From positions 1 to 54,510 of the forward strand of contig JBCBEP010000009.1 in the NCBI GenBank assembly GCA_038528605.1: a stretch of DNA of 54,510 nucleotides, given 5' to 3'. Source of the stretch: Thermohalobaculum sp038528605. GTDB lineage: Bacteria; Pseudomonadota; Alphaproteobacteria; Rhodobacterales; Rhodobacteraceae. Of this stretch, positions 1-8,210 are shown piece by piece. The notes under the pieces were generated by a model. It was given only the letters and a program-made list of their open reading frames with translations. It searched no databases and was not told the DNA's origin. A program made the position numbers and the translations under genes. Position 1 is the first letter of the stretch. Each line of letters begins with the position of its first letter.

Positions 1-106
1 CGGTCAGCGTCGTCTTGCCCGCATCCGGGTGCGAGATGATCGCAAAGGTCCGCCGGCGGGCGACCTCCGGGGGCAGGGCGATGTTGCTGGGTGTGTCGTC
101 TGGCAT
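1..106 (-). CDS. prfC: Peptide chain release factor 3, N-terminal fragment
   Basis: Only the first 35 codons lie in the window; the gene runs off the left edge. Reading the minus strand from the ATG at 104-106 gives MPDDTPSNIALPPEV followed by RRRTFAIISHPDAGKTTLT. That is the invariant opening of RF3, a ribosome-bound GTPase that recycles RF1/RF2 after peptide release. The HPDAGKTT stretch is the G1 (P-loop) of the translational GTPase fold, and the ISHPDAGKTTLT wording separates RF3 from EF-G and LepA. It is transcribed in the same direction as the pstB-like gene upstream, across a 56-bp gap. The rest of the protein is not visible. Confidence 0.85.
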   Translation of the reverse strand, partial: MPDDTPSNIALPPEVARRRTFAIISHPDAGKTTLT

Positions 107-162
107 GGGGCGCGCTATAGCGGATGCGCCCCTGCCTTGCCTAGCCGCCCGAGGGGGAGGGA

Positions 163-966
163 TCAGCCGAAAGCGCCGGCGAGATAGGCTTTCGTCTCCG
201 CATGCTGGGGCGCGTCGAAAACCCGCGCGGTCGGGCCGACCTCGAGCAGCCTGCCGAGCTTGAAGAAGGCCACGCGGTCCGCGATCCGGCGCGCCTGGAA
301 GAGGTTGTGGGTGATGATCACCACGCTGAGGGTTTCGCCGATCTCACGGATCAGCGCTTCGATGCCCGCGGTGGCGATCGGGTCGATCGACGAACACGGC
401 TCGTCCATCAGCAGCACCTCCGGGTCGGTCGAGAGCGCGCGGGCGATGCAGAGCCGCTGCTGCTGGCCGCCCGAGAGGTCGAGCCCGCTATCGCCGAGCC
501 GGTCCTTCACCTCGTCCCAGAGATGCGCGCGCTCGAGGCAACGGCGCACATGGGCGTCGAGCGCCGCCCCCTCGTAGAGCCCATGGAGGCGCGCGCCGTA
601 GGCAACGTTCTCCCACACACTGTCGGCGAAGGGGTTGGGCTTCTGGGCAACCCAGCCGAAGCGGCGGCGGAGGAGGGGCGGGTCGATCTCGGATCCGTGG
701 ATGTCTTCGCCGTCGAGCGTGATGCGCCCTTCGTGACGCGCGCCGGGTGTTTCGTCCTGCATGCGGTTGAAGAGCTTGAGAAGCGTGGTCTTGCCGCAGC
801 CCGAGGGGCCCATGAAGGCGATCACCTCGCCGGGATAGATGTCGAGCTCCACGCTATGAAGCGCCTTGGTCTCGCCGTACCAGAAGTCGAGACCGCGCAC
901 GCTGAGGAGCGGCGGGCGGTTGCTGGATCGCGGCATCTCCGTTCGGTCGCTTGTCTCGGTGTGCAT
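163..966 (-). CDS. pstB: PstB-type phosphate ABC transporter ATP-binding protein (orphan)
   Basis: This 267-residue ABC ATPase has Walker A GPSGCGKTT at about 53-61, a Q-loop in the PstB-specific QKPNPF context at about 108, signature LSGGQQQR at 164-171, Walker B VLLMDEP at 184-190 and the H-loop histidine at 220. The NRMxD...PGAR...G and QKPNPFxxS wording is typical of PstB, the motor of the PstSCAB phosphate importer on the cytoplasmic face. A GGGAGG ribosome-binding site lies 8 bases before the ATG. No pstS, pstC, pstA or phoU gene is next to it, so its partners are elsewhere or it serves another importer. It is divergent from the second ABC ATPase. The family call is firm; the substrate is inferred. 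Confidence 0.82.
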   Translation of the reverse strand: MHTETSDRTEMPRSSNRPPLLSVRGLDFWYGETKALHSVELDIYPGEVIAFMGPSGCGKTTLLKLFNRMQDETPGARHEGRITLDGEDIHGSEIDPPLLRRRFGWVAQKPNPFADSVWENVAYGARLHGLYEGAALDAHVRRCLERAHLWDEVKDRLGDSGLDLSGGQQQRLCIARALSTDPEVLLMDEPCSSIDPIATAGIEALIREIGETLSVVIITHNLFQARRIADRVAFFKLGRLLEVGPTARVFDAPQHAETKAYLAGAFG

Positions 967-1143
967 GGCGCAGCCTCCCTTTGCCCACTGATGCGCACGC
1001 TACGTATTCGGTGCGCGGCGGCATTGACCGACATCAGGAGGGGGCGATGGCTTGCCTCTTCGGTCCATCGTTGCTACCTCCGAAACACCCGAGCAGAAAG
1101 GTCGTGTTTACGCGCCCGCCAGGAAACCGCCAGGGAAAGACAC

Positions 1144-2295
1144 TTGGCCGAAACCCCCGACAGCGACGAGAGCTGCCTGATCGCGCCGCCGAGGCTCGCG
1201 CTCGAGGACATCCGGGTGATGTTCGACGGCGTGACGGCGGTGGATGGCGTGTCGCTCTCGGTCTCACCGGGGGAGATCGTGTGTGTGCTCGGCCCCTCCG
1301 GCTGCGGGAAATCCACCACCCTGCGGGTTGCGGCGGGGGTGGAGCGCCAGAGCACGGGGCGGGTGCTGATCGACGGCCGCGTGGTCTCGGACGCGCGGGT
1401 GCATCAGCCGCCCGAGGCACGGGGCATCGGCCTCATGTTCCAGGATTTCGCGCTCTTTCCCCATCTGAGCGTGGCGGAGAACGTTTCGTTCGGGCTTCGC
1501 AAGCGCCTGAAGGCGCGGGACCGGGGGCCGGTTGTGGAGCGGCACCTGAAGGCCGTGGGCCTGCTGGCGAAGGCGTCGCGCTACCCGCATCAGCTTTCGG
1601 GCGGGGAGCAGCAGCGCGTGGCGCTGGCGCGGGCGCTGGCGCCGGGGCCGCGGGTGATGCTGATGGACGAGCCCTTCTCGGGCCTCGACACGCGGCTGCG
1701 GGACGAGGTGCGCGAGGAGACGCTGGAGGCGCTGCGCGAGGCCGGCACCGCCGTGCTGCTGGTGACGCATGAGCCGGACGAGGCCATGCGCATGGCCGAC
1801 CGCATTGCGCTGATGCGCGACGGGCGGATCGTACAGCTCGGCGCGCCTTACCATGTTTACAACTATCCGGTGGACCGACAGGCGGCGGCGTTCTTCTCCG
1901 ACATCAACGTGGTTCACGGGATCGTGCGGGCGCGGCAGACCGACACACCCTTCGGGCTGTTCCTCACCCCGGGCCTCGTCGATGGTGCGGATGTAGAGAT
2001 CATCTTCCGCCCCCAGCACCTCAAGATCGCGGCGGACCGGGGCCAGACCCCGCAGCTCAGCTCCGAGGACGGCGCCCCGGCGCGCGGACGCGTGATACGC
2101 TCGCGTTTTGTAGGGGCGCAAAGCCTTATCGAGGTGCGCATGGAACATGACGGGCAGCCCCTGCGCGCCACCGTGCCCCATGCCTGGCTGCCCGAGCCGG
2201 GGATGCCGGTGTGGCTCAGCCTCAGGCGCGACCGGTGCTTCATCTTCCCCTGTGCGCGCCAGTCCCGCGTGGCGAGCCCTTTTGCCGCGGAATAG
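1144..2295 (+). CDS. ABC transporter ATP-binding protein, iron(III)/polyamine (FbpC/PotA) class
   Basis: A 383-residue ABC ATPase with Walker A GPSGCGKST at about 50-58, a Q-loop in GLMFQDFALFPHL near 97-109, signature LSGGEQQRVALARAL at 151 and Walker B VMLMDEPFSGLD at 171. The region after about residue 240 is a TOBE-like beta domain, recognised by IIFRPQHLKIA. This architecture belongs to importers of ferric iron, spermidine/putrescine or sulfate. I chose TTG at 1144 because AGGGA lies 8 bases before it and the protein then begins at the usual distance from the ATPase core. The frame is open far upstream, but that part reads antisense to pstB. No permease or binding protein adjoins it, so the substrate is unknown. 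Confidence 0.8.
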   Translation: MAETPDSDESCLIAPPRLALEDIRVMFDGVTAVDGVSLSVSPGEIVCVLGPSGCGKSTTLRVAAGVERQSTGRVLIDGRVVSDARVHQPPEARGIGLMFQDFALFPHLSVAENVSFGLRKRLKARDRGPVVERHLKAVGLLAKASRYPHQLSGGEQQRVALARALAPGPRVMLMDEPFSGLDTRLRDEVREETLEALREAGTAVLLVTHEPDEAMRMADRIALMRDGRIVQLGAPYHVYNYPVDRQAAAFFSDINVVHGIVRARQTDTPFGLFLTPGLVDGADVEIIFRPQHLKIAADRGQTPQLSSEDGAPARGRVIRSRFVGAQSLIEVRMEHDGQPLRATVPHAWLPEPGMPVWLSLRRDRCFIFPCARQSRVASPFAAE

Positions 2296-2429
2296 CGCCT
2301 GTTCGTATTTTGGCCCCGCGCCTCTTCCCCCTCGACGCGGAACCCAATATGTCACCTATGAATGTGCCGGTTGCGGCCGGCTATGAATTGGCGCCGTGAA
2401 GGCGCGACCTTGCGGGGAGAATGTAGGCA

Positions 2430-2651
2430 ATGGGCCTCAGCATCTGGCAAATCCTGATCGTGGTGCTTCTGCTCGTGCTGCTGTTCGGCCGGGGTAAGAT
2501 CTCCGAGCTGATGGGCGACATGGCGAAGGGCATCAAGAGCTTCAAAAAGGGCATGGCCGAGGATCCGGACGATACCAAGCAGGTGAGCGAAGGCGGCGAC
2601 CAGGCCGTGGACGTGACGCCGGAGCCGGCCGCCAAGAAGGACAGCGCCTGA
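2430..2651 (+). CDS. tatA: Twin-arginine translocase subunit TatA
   Basis: This 73-residue protein starts MGLSIWQILIVVLLLVLLFG, a single N-terminal membrane helix. The FGRGKISELMGDMAKGIKSFKKGM hinge and amphipathic helix follow, with a charged tail ending KKDSA. This is the TatA pattern: many copies polymerise to form the channel through which folded proteins with twin-arginine signals cross the inner membrane. It is first of three consecutive tat genes, 56 bp before tatB. The 134 bp upstream must hold the operon promoter, but I cannot assign hexamers convincingly. The start is supported by GGGGAGA 8 bases upstream. Confidence 0.95.
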   Translation: MGLSIWQILIVVLLLVLLFGRGKISELMGDMAKGIKSFKKGMAEDPDDTKQVSEGGDQAVDVTPEPAAKKDSA

Positions 2652-2707
2652 GCGCAAACGGTCCGGGAGCGTGAGGCTTCCGGGCAGCCTTCGAGGCGGA
2701 GAACGCG

Positions 2708-3172
2708 ATGCTTGATATCGGCTGGTCCGAACTGATGGTGATCGGCATCCTCGCGCTCCTCGTGGTGGGGCCGAAGGAGCTGCCGGGCCTCTTCCGCACC
2801 GTGGGCCAGTATGTGGGCAAGGCCCGCTCGGTCGCGCGCGAGTTCCAGCGGTCGATGGAGGATGCGGCGCGGGACGTGGATGGCGGTGCCTTCAACCAGC
2901 TGCGGGATGCCAAGCGGGACTTCGACAAGATGGCCCGTGTGGATTTCAGCGAGCAGGCGAAAAAGGCGCAAAACAGCCTGATGTCGGGCGGCACCAAGCC
3001 GGCTGAGAGCACTGGGGCAAAGGCCGAGACGCCTGCGCCCGCCGCCTCCACCCCGCCGACGCCCGAGCCGCAGGCCGCTCCGGATGTGAAGCCGGCGGAC
3101 GCATCCGCCGCGGCGCCCGCTGCGGCCGAGACCCCGCCGAAAGCCGCGGCCGCTGCCGAGGATAAGGGCTGA
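2708..3172 (+). CDS. tatB: Twin-arginine translocase subunit TatB
   Basis: The 154-residue product opens MLDIGWSELMVIGILALLVVGPKELPGLFRTVG. The single helix, the conserved glutamate at position 8 and the VVGPKELP hinge are diagnostic of TatB, which with TatC forms the receptor for twin-arginine signal peptides. A long amphipathic region (about 35-90) follows, then a low-complexity Ala/Pro-rich tail (about 98-150) that varies between species. It ends one base before tatC starts, so coupled translation is likely. The order A-B-C is the normal one in alphaproteobacteria. Confidence 0.95.
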   Translation: MLDIGWSELMVIGILALLVVGPKELPGLFRTVGQYVGKARSVAREFQRSMEDAARDVDGGAFNQLRDAKRDFDKMARVDFSEQAKKAQNSLMSGGTKPAESTGAKAETPAPAASTPPTPEPQAAPDVKPADASAAAPAAAETPPKAAAAAEDKG

Positions 3173-3173
3173 G

Positions 3174-4046
3174 ATGGCGCGAGACGACGACGAGGCGCAT
3201 ATCGAGGATAGCTCGGCGCCGCTGATCGAGCATCTGATCGAGCTGCGCGAGCGCCTGGTGAAGGCGCTTATCGGGCTCGGCATCGGCTTCGTGGTCTGCT
3301 GGATCTTCGCCGAGGATATCTACACCATCCTGACACTGCCGCTGGTGAGCCAGCTCGAGGCGCGCGGCCAGTCCCCGCAGCTGATCTTCACCGCGTTGCA
3401 CGAAGCGTTCTTCACCTATCTCAAGCTCGCGATGTTTGGCGGCTTCTGCCTCGCCTTTCCGTTCATCGCGAACCAGCTGTGGAAGTTCGTGGCGCCGGGG
3501 CTTTACCGCTCCGAACAGCAGGCCTTCCTGCCGTTCCTGGTGGCGACGCCGGCGCTCTTCATTCTGGGCGCGAGTTTCGTCTACTTCCTGATCATGCCGC
3601 TCGCGATCGACTTCTTCCTGGACTTCCAGATCCAGGGCGGCGGCGCGGATGGGACGGACAACGCGGTGCAGATCGAGTTTCTCGGCAAGGTGAACGAGTA
3701 TCTCTCGCTCTCCATGACCTTCATCCTTGCCTTCGGCATCTGCTTCCAGCTACCCGTGCTGCTGACGCTCATGGGGCGTGCCGGGCTGGTGACGGCGGAC
3801 GGGCTCTCGAACGGGCGCAAATACGCCGTGGTGGGCATCGCGGCGGTGGCGGCGATCCTGACCCCGCCGGATATCATCAGCCAGATCGGCCTCGGCGGTG
3901 CGGTGTACCTCCTCTACGAGATCTCGATCCATCTCGTGCGGCTCGCGGAGAAGAAGCGCGCGCGCGAGCGGGGTGAGGAGGAGGACGAGGACCTTTTCGA
4001 CGACGACCCGGAAGAGACCCGTGGCGAGACCCCGGCGGGCCCGTGA
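3174..4046 (+). CDS. tatC: Twin-arginine translocase subunit TatC
   Basis: A 290-residue integral membrane protein with the conserved cytoplasmic N-terminus SSAPLIEHLIELRERLVKALIG, where the glutamates bind the twin-arginine signal. Six hydrophobic segments follow (first about 37-55, last about 230-250), with the family phrases FTALHEAFFTYLKLA and FLPFLVATPALF. TatC is the main signal-peptide receptor of the Tat system. After the last helix comes a highly charged tail rich in Glu and Asp (about 260-290). The stop codon TGA overlaps the start of the next gene as TGATG, so the ATPase behind it is probably translated with it. Confidence 0.95.
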   Translation: MARDDDEAHIEDSSAPLIEHLIELRERLVKALIGLGIGFVVCWIFAEDIYTILTLPLVSQLEARGQSPQLIFTALHEAFFTYLKLAMFGGFCLAFPFIANQLWKFVAPGLYRSEQQAFLPFLVATPALFILGASFVYFLIMPLAIDFFLDFQIQGGGADGTDNAVQIEFLGKVNEYLSLSMTFILAFGICFQLPVLLTLMGRAGLVTADGLSNGRKYAVVGIAAVAAILTPPDIISQIGLGGAVYLLYEISIHLVRLAEKKRARERGEEEDEDLFDDDPEETRGETPAGP

Positions 4047-4912
4047 TGCCCGAGGCCGACCGTCAGCCAAGCCCTGAACTGCGCGAGGTTATGGCGCTCG
4101 AGCGCATCGCCGACGCGCTCGAACGCATCGCGCCGCCCCCGGCCGTAGCGCCGGATTTCGACGCAGCGGAGGCCTGGGTCTGGCAGGCGGCGCCGGACCG
4201 GCTGGTGCCCGTGCCGAGGGTGGCGCGCGTCGAGATGGATCTGCTGGTGGGGATCGACCGGGCGCGGGACACGCTGCTCGACAACACCCGCCGCTTCGCC
4301 GCCGGGCGCGCCGCGAACAACGCCTTGCTGTGGGGCGCGCGGGGCATGGGCAAATCGAGCCTCGTGAAGGCCGCGCATGCTGTGGCAAACGGGGAGACGG
4401 GGACTCTCAGGCTGGTGGAGATCCACCGCGAGGACATTCCCACCATCGGCCGGCTGCTGGAGCTGCTGGCGGGGCAGCGCTGGCGCTTCATCCTGTTCTG
4501 TGACGACCTCTCCTTCGACCACGACGACAGCCACTACAAGAGCCTGAAGGCTGTGCTGGATGGCGGCGTGGCGGGGCGGCCGGAGAATGTGCTCTTCTAT
4601 GCGACCTCGAACCGGCGGCACCTGATGCCGCGGGATATGATCGAGAACGAGCGGCAGACCGCAATCAATCCGAGCGAGGCGACGGAGGAGAAGGTGTCGC
4701 TCTCGGACCGCTTCGGCCTCTGGCTCGGCTTCCACCCCTGCGGGCAGGACGAGTTCCTCGCCATGATCCGGGGGTATTGTGACGCGCTCGGCCTCCAGAT
4801 CGGGGAGGAGGCGTTGCGGGCGGAGGCGATCGAGTGGCGACAGACACGCGGGGCGATGTCCGGCCGTGTCGCCTGGCAGTTCGTACAGGACCTGGCAGGC
4901 CGGCTGGACTAG
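4046..4912 (+). CDS. DUF815-type AAA+ family ATPase
   Basis: This 288-residue protein matches the DUF815 family of AAA+ ATPases. Walker A GARGMGKS is at 97-104, and a Walker B-like stretch FILFCDDLSF is at about 148-157. The sensor-like phrase NVLFYATSNRRHLMPRDM and the segment SLSDRFGLWLGFHPC are typical of the family. The N-terminal coiled segment has ELREVMALERIADALERI. Its cellular role is not established to my knowledge. Its ATG overlaps the tatC stop (TGATG); a GTG three bases earlier is also possible. Location behind tatABC is common in Rhodobacterales, but a Tat function is not demonstrated by the sequence. Confidence 0.85.
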   Translation: MPEADRQPSPELREVMALERIADALERIAPPPAVAPDFDAAEAWVWQAAPDRLVPVPRVARVEMDLLVGIDRARDTLLDNTRRFAAGRAANNALLWGARGMGKSSLVKAAHAVANGETGTLRLVEIHREDIPTIGRLLELLAGQRWRFILFCDDLSFDHDDSHYKSLKAVLDGGVAGRPENVLFYATSNRRHLMPRDMIENERQTAINPSEATEEKVSLSDRFGLWLGFHPCGQDEFLAMIRGYCDALGLQIGEEALRAEAIEWRQTRGAMSGRVAWQFVQDLAGRLD

Positions 4913-5118
4913 CGCCCTCGGTCGTGGGGCGGGCTGTCTTGTCGCCCCGGCTTCGGACCTGTCGGTCCTCAGCGGCCCGCCCGCCAGCCGCGCCCCCGAT
5001 CGAGCGCCTGGTGGGGCATGGGAAGGTGAACTCAATTGCCGTCAGCGGCGCGCGATGTTCGCTGAATGTTCAGTGTTCTGTGTTAAAGCTGACGTGGGTG
5101 GGCGCGGGCGCGAAGGCC
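4913..5118. other. Convergent intergenic gap, DUF815 ATPase / nlpD
   Basis: About 200 bp between two convergent genes. It contains a locally AT-richer patch around 5035-5095 but no open frame with a ribosome-binding site, and no hairpin with a U-tract that I would call a terminator. Confidence 0.4.
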
Positions 5119-6483
5119 TCAGAGGTAACGCTCGGGGTCGACGCTTTCGGCCCCGCGGCGGATCTCGAAATGCATGCGGGGCGGGCTGGCGCCGTCGCCT
5201 TCGGCAACCACGCCGATGGGCTGGCCTGCGGCCACGCGGCTGCCCTTGCCCACCTGCACGTTCGTCACCCGGCCATAGACCGTCAGCACATCGCCGCGAT
5301 GGCGGATGAGCACGATGGTGCCGAGCCCGCCGAGAGACTGCGAGACCAGCGCGACCTCGCCCGCGGCCGCGGCGCGGACCACGCTGCCCGGCGGTGCGTC
5401 GAAATCCACGCCCTCGTTCCGCACGCCCGTGTTCGAGAGGTTGTAGGGCACGGCGATGGCGCCATCGACCGGGCGGAGGAAGCTGAGGCCGAGATCGGGG
5501 GCGGCAGAGGCGCTGGTGCCGTCGAGCGCTGCCGCCGCTTCACGATCCGCCGCCGCTGCGTCTTCCTCCACCGCTGCCGTGCGCGTGTCCGGCGTAAGCT
5601 CCGGGGCGTCCGACTGGTACTGGGAAAGCTCCGGCGAGGCGGGGCGGGGCGCGGGTTCGGGATCAGGCGGCAGCGGCGTGTCGGCCGAGGGTGGGGTCGC
5701 GATGCTGTTGCCGGGGGTGGGGCCGGTCTCCGGCGCGCCTGCTGCAGCGGCGGCGGCGTCGGAGAGGGCCGCCTGACCCTCTGCGGCGGCGCTGTTGGCA
5801 GTGCCGTTGGCGGAGGGCGCGGGTGTTTCGGCCCGGTCGATCGCCGCGGCGGCGAGGTCCGGCGACCAGGCGGCGTTGCCTTCCGAGGCATCGGTCCAGT
5901 CGCCGCGCGTGCCTTGTTGGCCTTCGGTCGCGGGGGTGGTTGCGGCGATCGCGGTGCCGTCCGTGCCATCCGCTACGCTGCCGATGGCCGGGTCGAGGCT
6001 GCCGGTCTCGACGCTCCCGCCGGTGACGGGAACGGGGGTGCCCACTGCAGGGCCTGTGGCGGAGGGCGTGCCGAACGGCGCGGTGGCCGGTGACGCCGCG
6101 GCCGGGGCCGTCGGCGTGGCGGCAGCGACGCTTACGCCGCCATAGCCACCGGGCCGCGGGGGCAGGACCAGTTCATCGCCCGCGCGCAGCACGGTGCCGG
6201 GCTGGAGGCCGTTATAGGCGCCGAGCTCCGCGCCGGAGATGCCCACGCGGCCGCCGATCTCGGCCACGGTTTCGCCCTCGCGGGCCACCGCCGCCTCGTA
6301 GCTGTCATAGGCGACGATGCCCGGTGTCGCGCGCACAGCGCCGCCGCCTGCCGGGTTGGAGCCGCGAAACTCGACCGGGGCGCGGCTCGGGTCCTGATTG
6401 CCGGCGCAGGCGGCGAGGACGAGGAGCATGGCGGCGCCCATCGCTCTGGCAATCGCGCGCGGCGGGGTGAGGGGCTGGCGCAT
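5119..6483 (-). CDS. nlpD: NlpD/EnvC-like lipoprotein with LysM and degenerate M23 (LytM) domain
   Basis: This 454-residue envelope protein has a lipoprotein signal ending LVLAAC (Cys26). A LysM peptidoglycan-binding module lies at about 66-110 (REGETVAEI...AYNGL...LRAGDELVLP). A long Ala/Pro/Thr-rich linker follows, then a C-terminal M23-type domain at about 350-454 ending MHFEIRRGAESVDPERYL. The zinc-binding HxxxD motif is absent: the corresponding stretch reads NEGVDFDAPPG. That matches NlpD and EnvC, which activate amidases rather than cut peptidoglycan themselves. It is the last gene of a minus-strand run with surE and pcm, the usual place for nlpD. The role in cell separation is inferred from the family. 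Confidence 0.88.
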   Translation of the reverse strand: MRQPLTPPRAIARAMGAAMLLVLAACAGNQDPSRAPVEFRGSNPAGGGAVRATPGIVAYDSYEAAVAREGETVAEIGGRVGISGAELGAYNGLQPGTVLRAGDELVLPPRPGGYGGVSVAAATPTAPAAASPATAPFGTPSATGPAVGTPVPVTGGSVETGSLDPAIGSVADGTDGTAIAATTPATEGQQGTRGDWTDASEGNAAWSPDLAAAAIDRAETPAPSANGTANSAAAEGQAALSDAAAAAAGAPETGPTPGNSIATPPSADTPLPPDPEPAPRPASPELSQYQSDAPELTPDTRTAAVEEDAAAADREAAAALDGTSASAAPDLGLSFLRPVDGAIAVPYNLSNTGVRNEGVDFDAPPGSVVRAAAAGEVALVSQSLGGLGTIVLIRHRGDVLTVYGRVTNVQVGKGSRVAAGQPIGVVAEGDGASPPRMHFEIRRGAESVDPERYL

Positions 6484-6606
6484 CTCGATCTCTCCTGCTC
6501 GGGTCCTGGGCCGCGCCGCCTTCGGCCGGTCCGTTCTGCCACCTGTCTGCCTCGGGCGTCCCGCATCTTACGCGCGGGCGACCCCTTTCCGGTTCCCGCC
6601 GCCGCT

Positions 6607-7260
6607 TCAGCCCGCCTCCGGCATGCCCTCGACGAGGGGCAGGAAGAGGACCTCCGAAAGCTCGCGGTAGTCGAGCCCGCCCACCTCGGACTTCTCGATG
6701 CGGATGAGCTGCTGCACCTCGTCGGACTGGCCAACGGGAAGCACCATTATGCCACCAGGGCGCAACTGTTCCAACAGGAGGGCAGGGGCGTCGTCGGCGG
6801 CGGCGGCGCAGAGGATCCGGTCGAAAGGCGCCTGCTCGCGCCAGCCCCGCGTGCCGTCCCCGATCCGGAAGGTCACATTGCCGATTTCGAGCGTCTCGAG
6901 GCGGGCGCGGGCGGCGATCACGAGCGGGCGGTGCCGCTCGATGGCGTAGACGCGGCGGGCGAGGCGGGCGAGCACGGCGGATTGATAGCCCGAGCCCGCG
7001 CCGATCTCGAGCACCTTGCAGCGGTCCGTCACGCCCAGCGCTTCCGTCATGAGCGCGACAACGGAGGGCTGGGATATGGTCTGGCCGCAATCGATGGGCA
7101 GGGCCGTGTCGTCGAAGGCGCGCTCGGCGAAGGCCTCACCGACGAAGAGCTCGCGCGGCACGGTCTCCATCGCTGTCAGCACCCGCGCATCCCGCACGCC
7201 CGACTGGCGCAGGCTCAGCATCATGCGCATCAGGTTTTCCGCGCGGCTGCCGGGCTCCAT
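6607..7260 (-). CDS. pcm: Protein-L-isoaspartate O-methyltransferase
   Basis: A 217-residue SAM-dependent methyltransferase that marks isoaspartyl damage in aged proteins for repair. SAM motif I reads VLEIGAGSGYQSAVLA at about 83-98. The PCMT-specific motifs LPIDCGQTISQP (about 54-65) and FRIGDGTRGW are present, as is LLEQLRPGGIMVLPVG. The frame is open upstream for hundreds of bases, but that part reads antisense-like sequence of surE. The ATG at 7258-7260, 11 bases after the surE stop, gives the standard family length. It is co-transcribed with surE, the classic stationary-phase repair pair. Confidence 0.95.
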   Translation of the reverse strand: MEPGSRAENLMRMMLSLRQSGVRDARVLTAMETVPRELFVGEAFAERAFDDTALPIDCGQTISQPSVVALMTEALGVTDRCKVLEIGAGSGYQSAVLARLARRVYAIERHRPLVIAARARLETLEIGNVTFRIGDGTRGWREQAPFDRILCAAAADDAPALLLEQLRPGGIMVLPVGQSDEVQQLIRIEKSEVGGLDYRELSEVLFLPLVEGMPEAG

Positions 7261-7271
7261 GGGACGGGACC

Positions 7272-8078
7272 TCAGGCGCCGCCCGCGGCGCTGCGGTTGG
7301 AGCCCCCGGCGAGGGCGGCGGCGGCGCCTTCCAGCAGATCCTCCGCCGTGATCTGGGGGAAGAGGGGGCTGATGGTTACGAGGCCTTCCGTCACCAGCGC
7401 CGCATCGGTGCCGGCCGGCGCGCTCTCGTTGCGCGTGGCGTGGGCCAAGAAGTGGTATTCCCGGCCGTTGGGCGCCACATGCGGGTGAACCTTGAAAGTG
7501 GCGGAGGCGCGCATGCCATGGGCGCAGACGCGCATGCCGGTGACGGCGCTGCTCTCGATGGGCGGGAAATTGACGTTGTAGAAGACGCCCTTGCGCCAGG
7601 GCATGCGGAGCACCGCCTGGAGCGCCGCGAGGCCGTGGCCGCGGGAGGACGACCAGAGATCGCCAGGCGCCTCGGGCCCGCGCGTGTAGGCCTGACTGAG
7701 GGCGACGGCCTTGACGCCCTGCAGCGCGGCCTCCATCGCAGCGCCCACGGTGCCGGAATAGACCGTGTCCTCGGCCAGGTTGAAGCCGCGGTTCACGCCC
7801 GAGATCACGAGGTCCGGCGGGGTATCCGCCATCACGTGGCAGAGGCCGACCAGCGCGCAGTCCGCCGGGTAGCCGTCGATCGCGTAGCGCCGCTCGCCGA
7901 TCTGGCCCACGCGCATGGGCGAGGCGTAGGAGATGGCGTGGCTCGCGCCCGAGCGCTCGTTCTCCGGCGCCACGACCCAGATCTCGCCACCAGGACCCGC
8001 CAGCGCCGTCGCCAGATCCTCGGCCACGGCGAGGCCCGGCGCGTTTATACCGTCGTCGTTCACGATGAGTATGCGCAT
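7272..8078 (-). CDS. surE: 5'/3'-nucleotidase SurE
   Basis: The 268-residue product begins MRILIVNDDGINAPGL. It carries the metal-binding NDD of SurE, a survival phosphatase that removes 5' or 3' phosphate from nucleoside monophosphates. Further signatures are VVAPENERSGASHAIS near 37-52, DLVISGVNRGFNLAEDTVYSGTVGAAMEA near 89-117, and VNFPP. It is a little longer than the usual 250-260 residues because of an Ala-rich C-terminus. It lies 11 bp ahead of pcm on the same strand and 132 bp behind the DUF2852 gene. Confidence 0.95.
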   Translation of the reverse strand: MRILIVNDDGINAPGLAVAEDLATALAGPGGEIWVVAPENERSGASHAISYASPMRVGQIGERRYAIDGYPADCALVGLCHVMADTPPDLVISGVNRGFNLAEDTVYSGTVGAAMEAALQGVKAVALSQAYTRGPEAPGDLWSSSRGHGLAALQAVLRMPWRKGVFYNVNFPPIESSAVTGMRVCAHGMRASATFKVHPHVAPNGREYHFLAHATRNESAPAGTDAALVTEGLVTISPLFPQITAEDLLEGAAAALAGGSNRSAAGGA

Positions 8079-8210
8079 GCCTGCCTCGCGCCGCTCGTCC
8101 CCTCCCGGCTTCTAAGCGCGGGGGAGAGGCCAAGTCCATGGCAGATCGCAGGCAAAGGTCCGGCGCGCGGGTATGGCGCGCCGGGTGGTGCTTTCTACCG
8201 TAAGCGCCGG

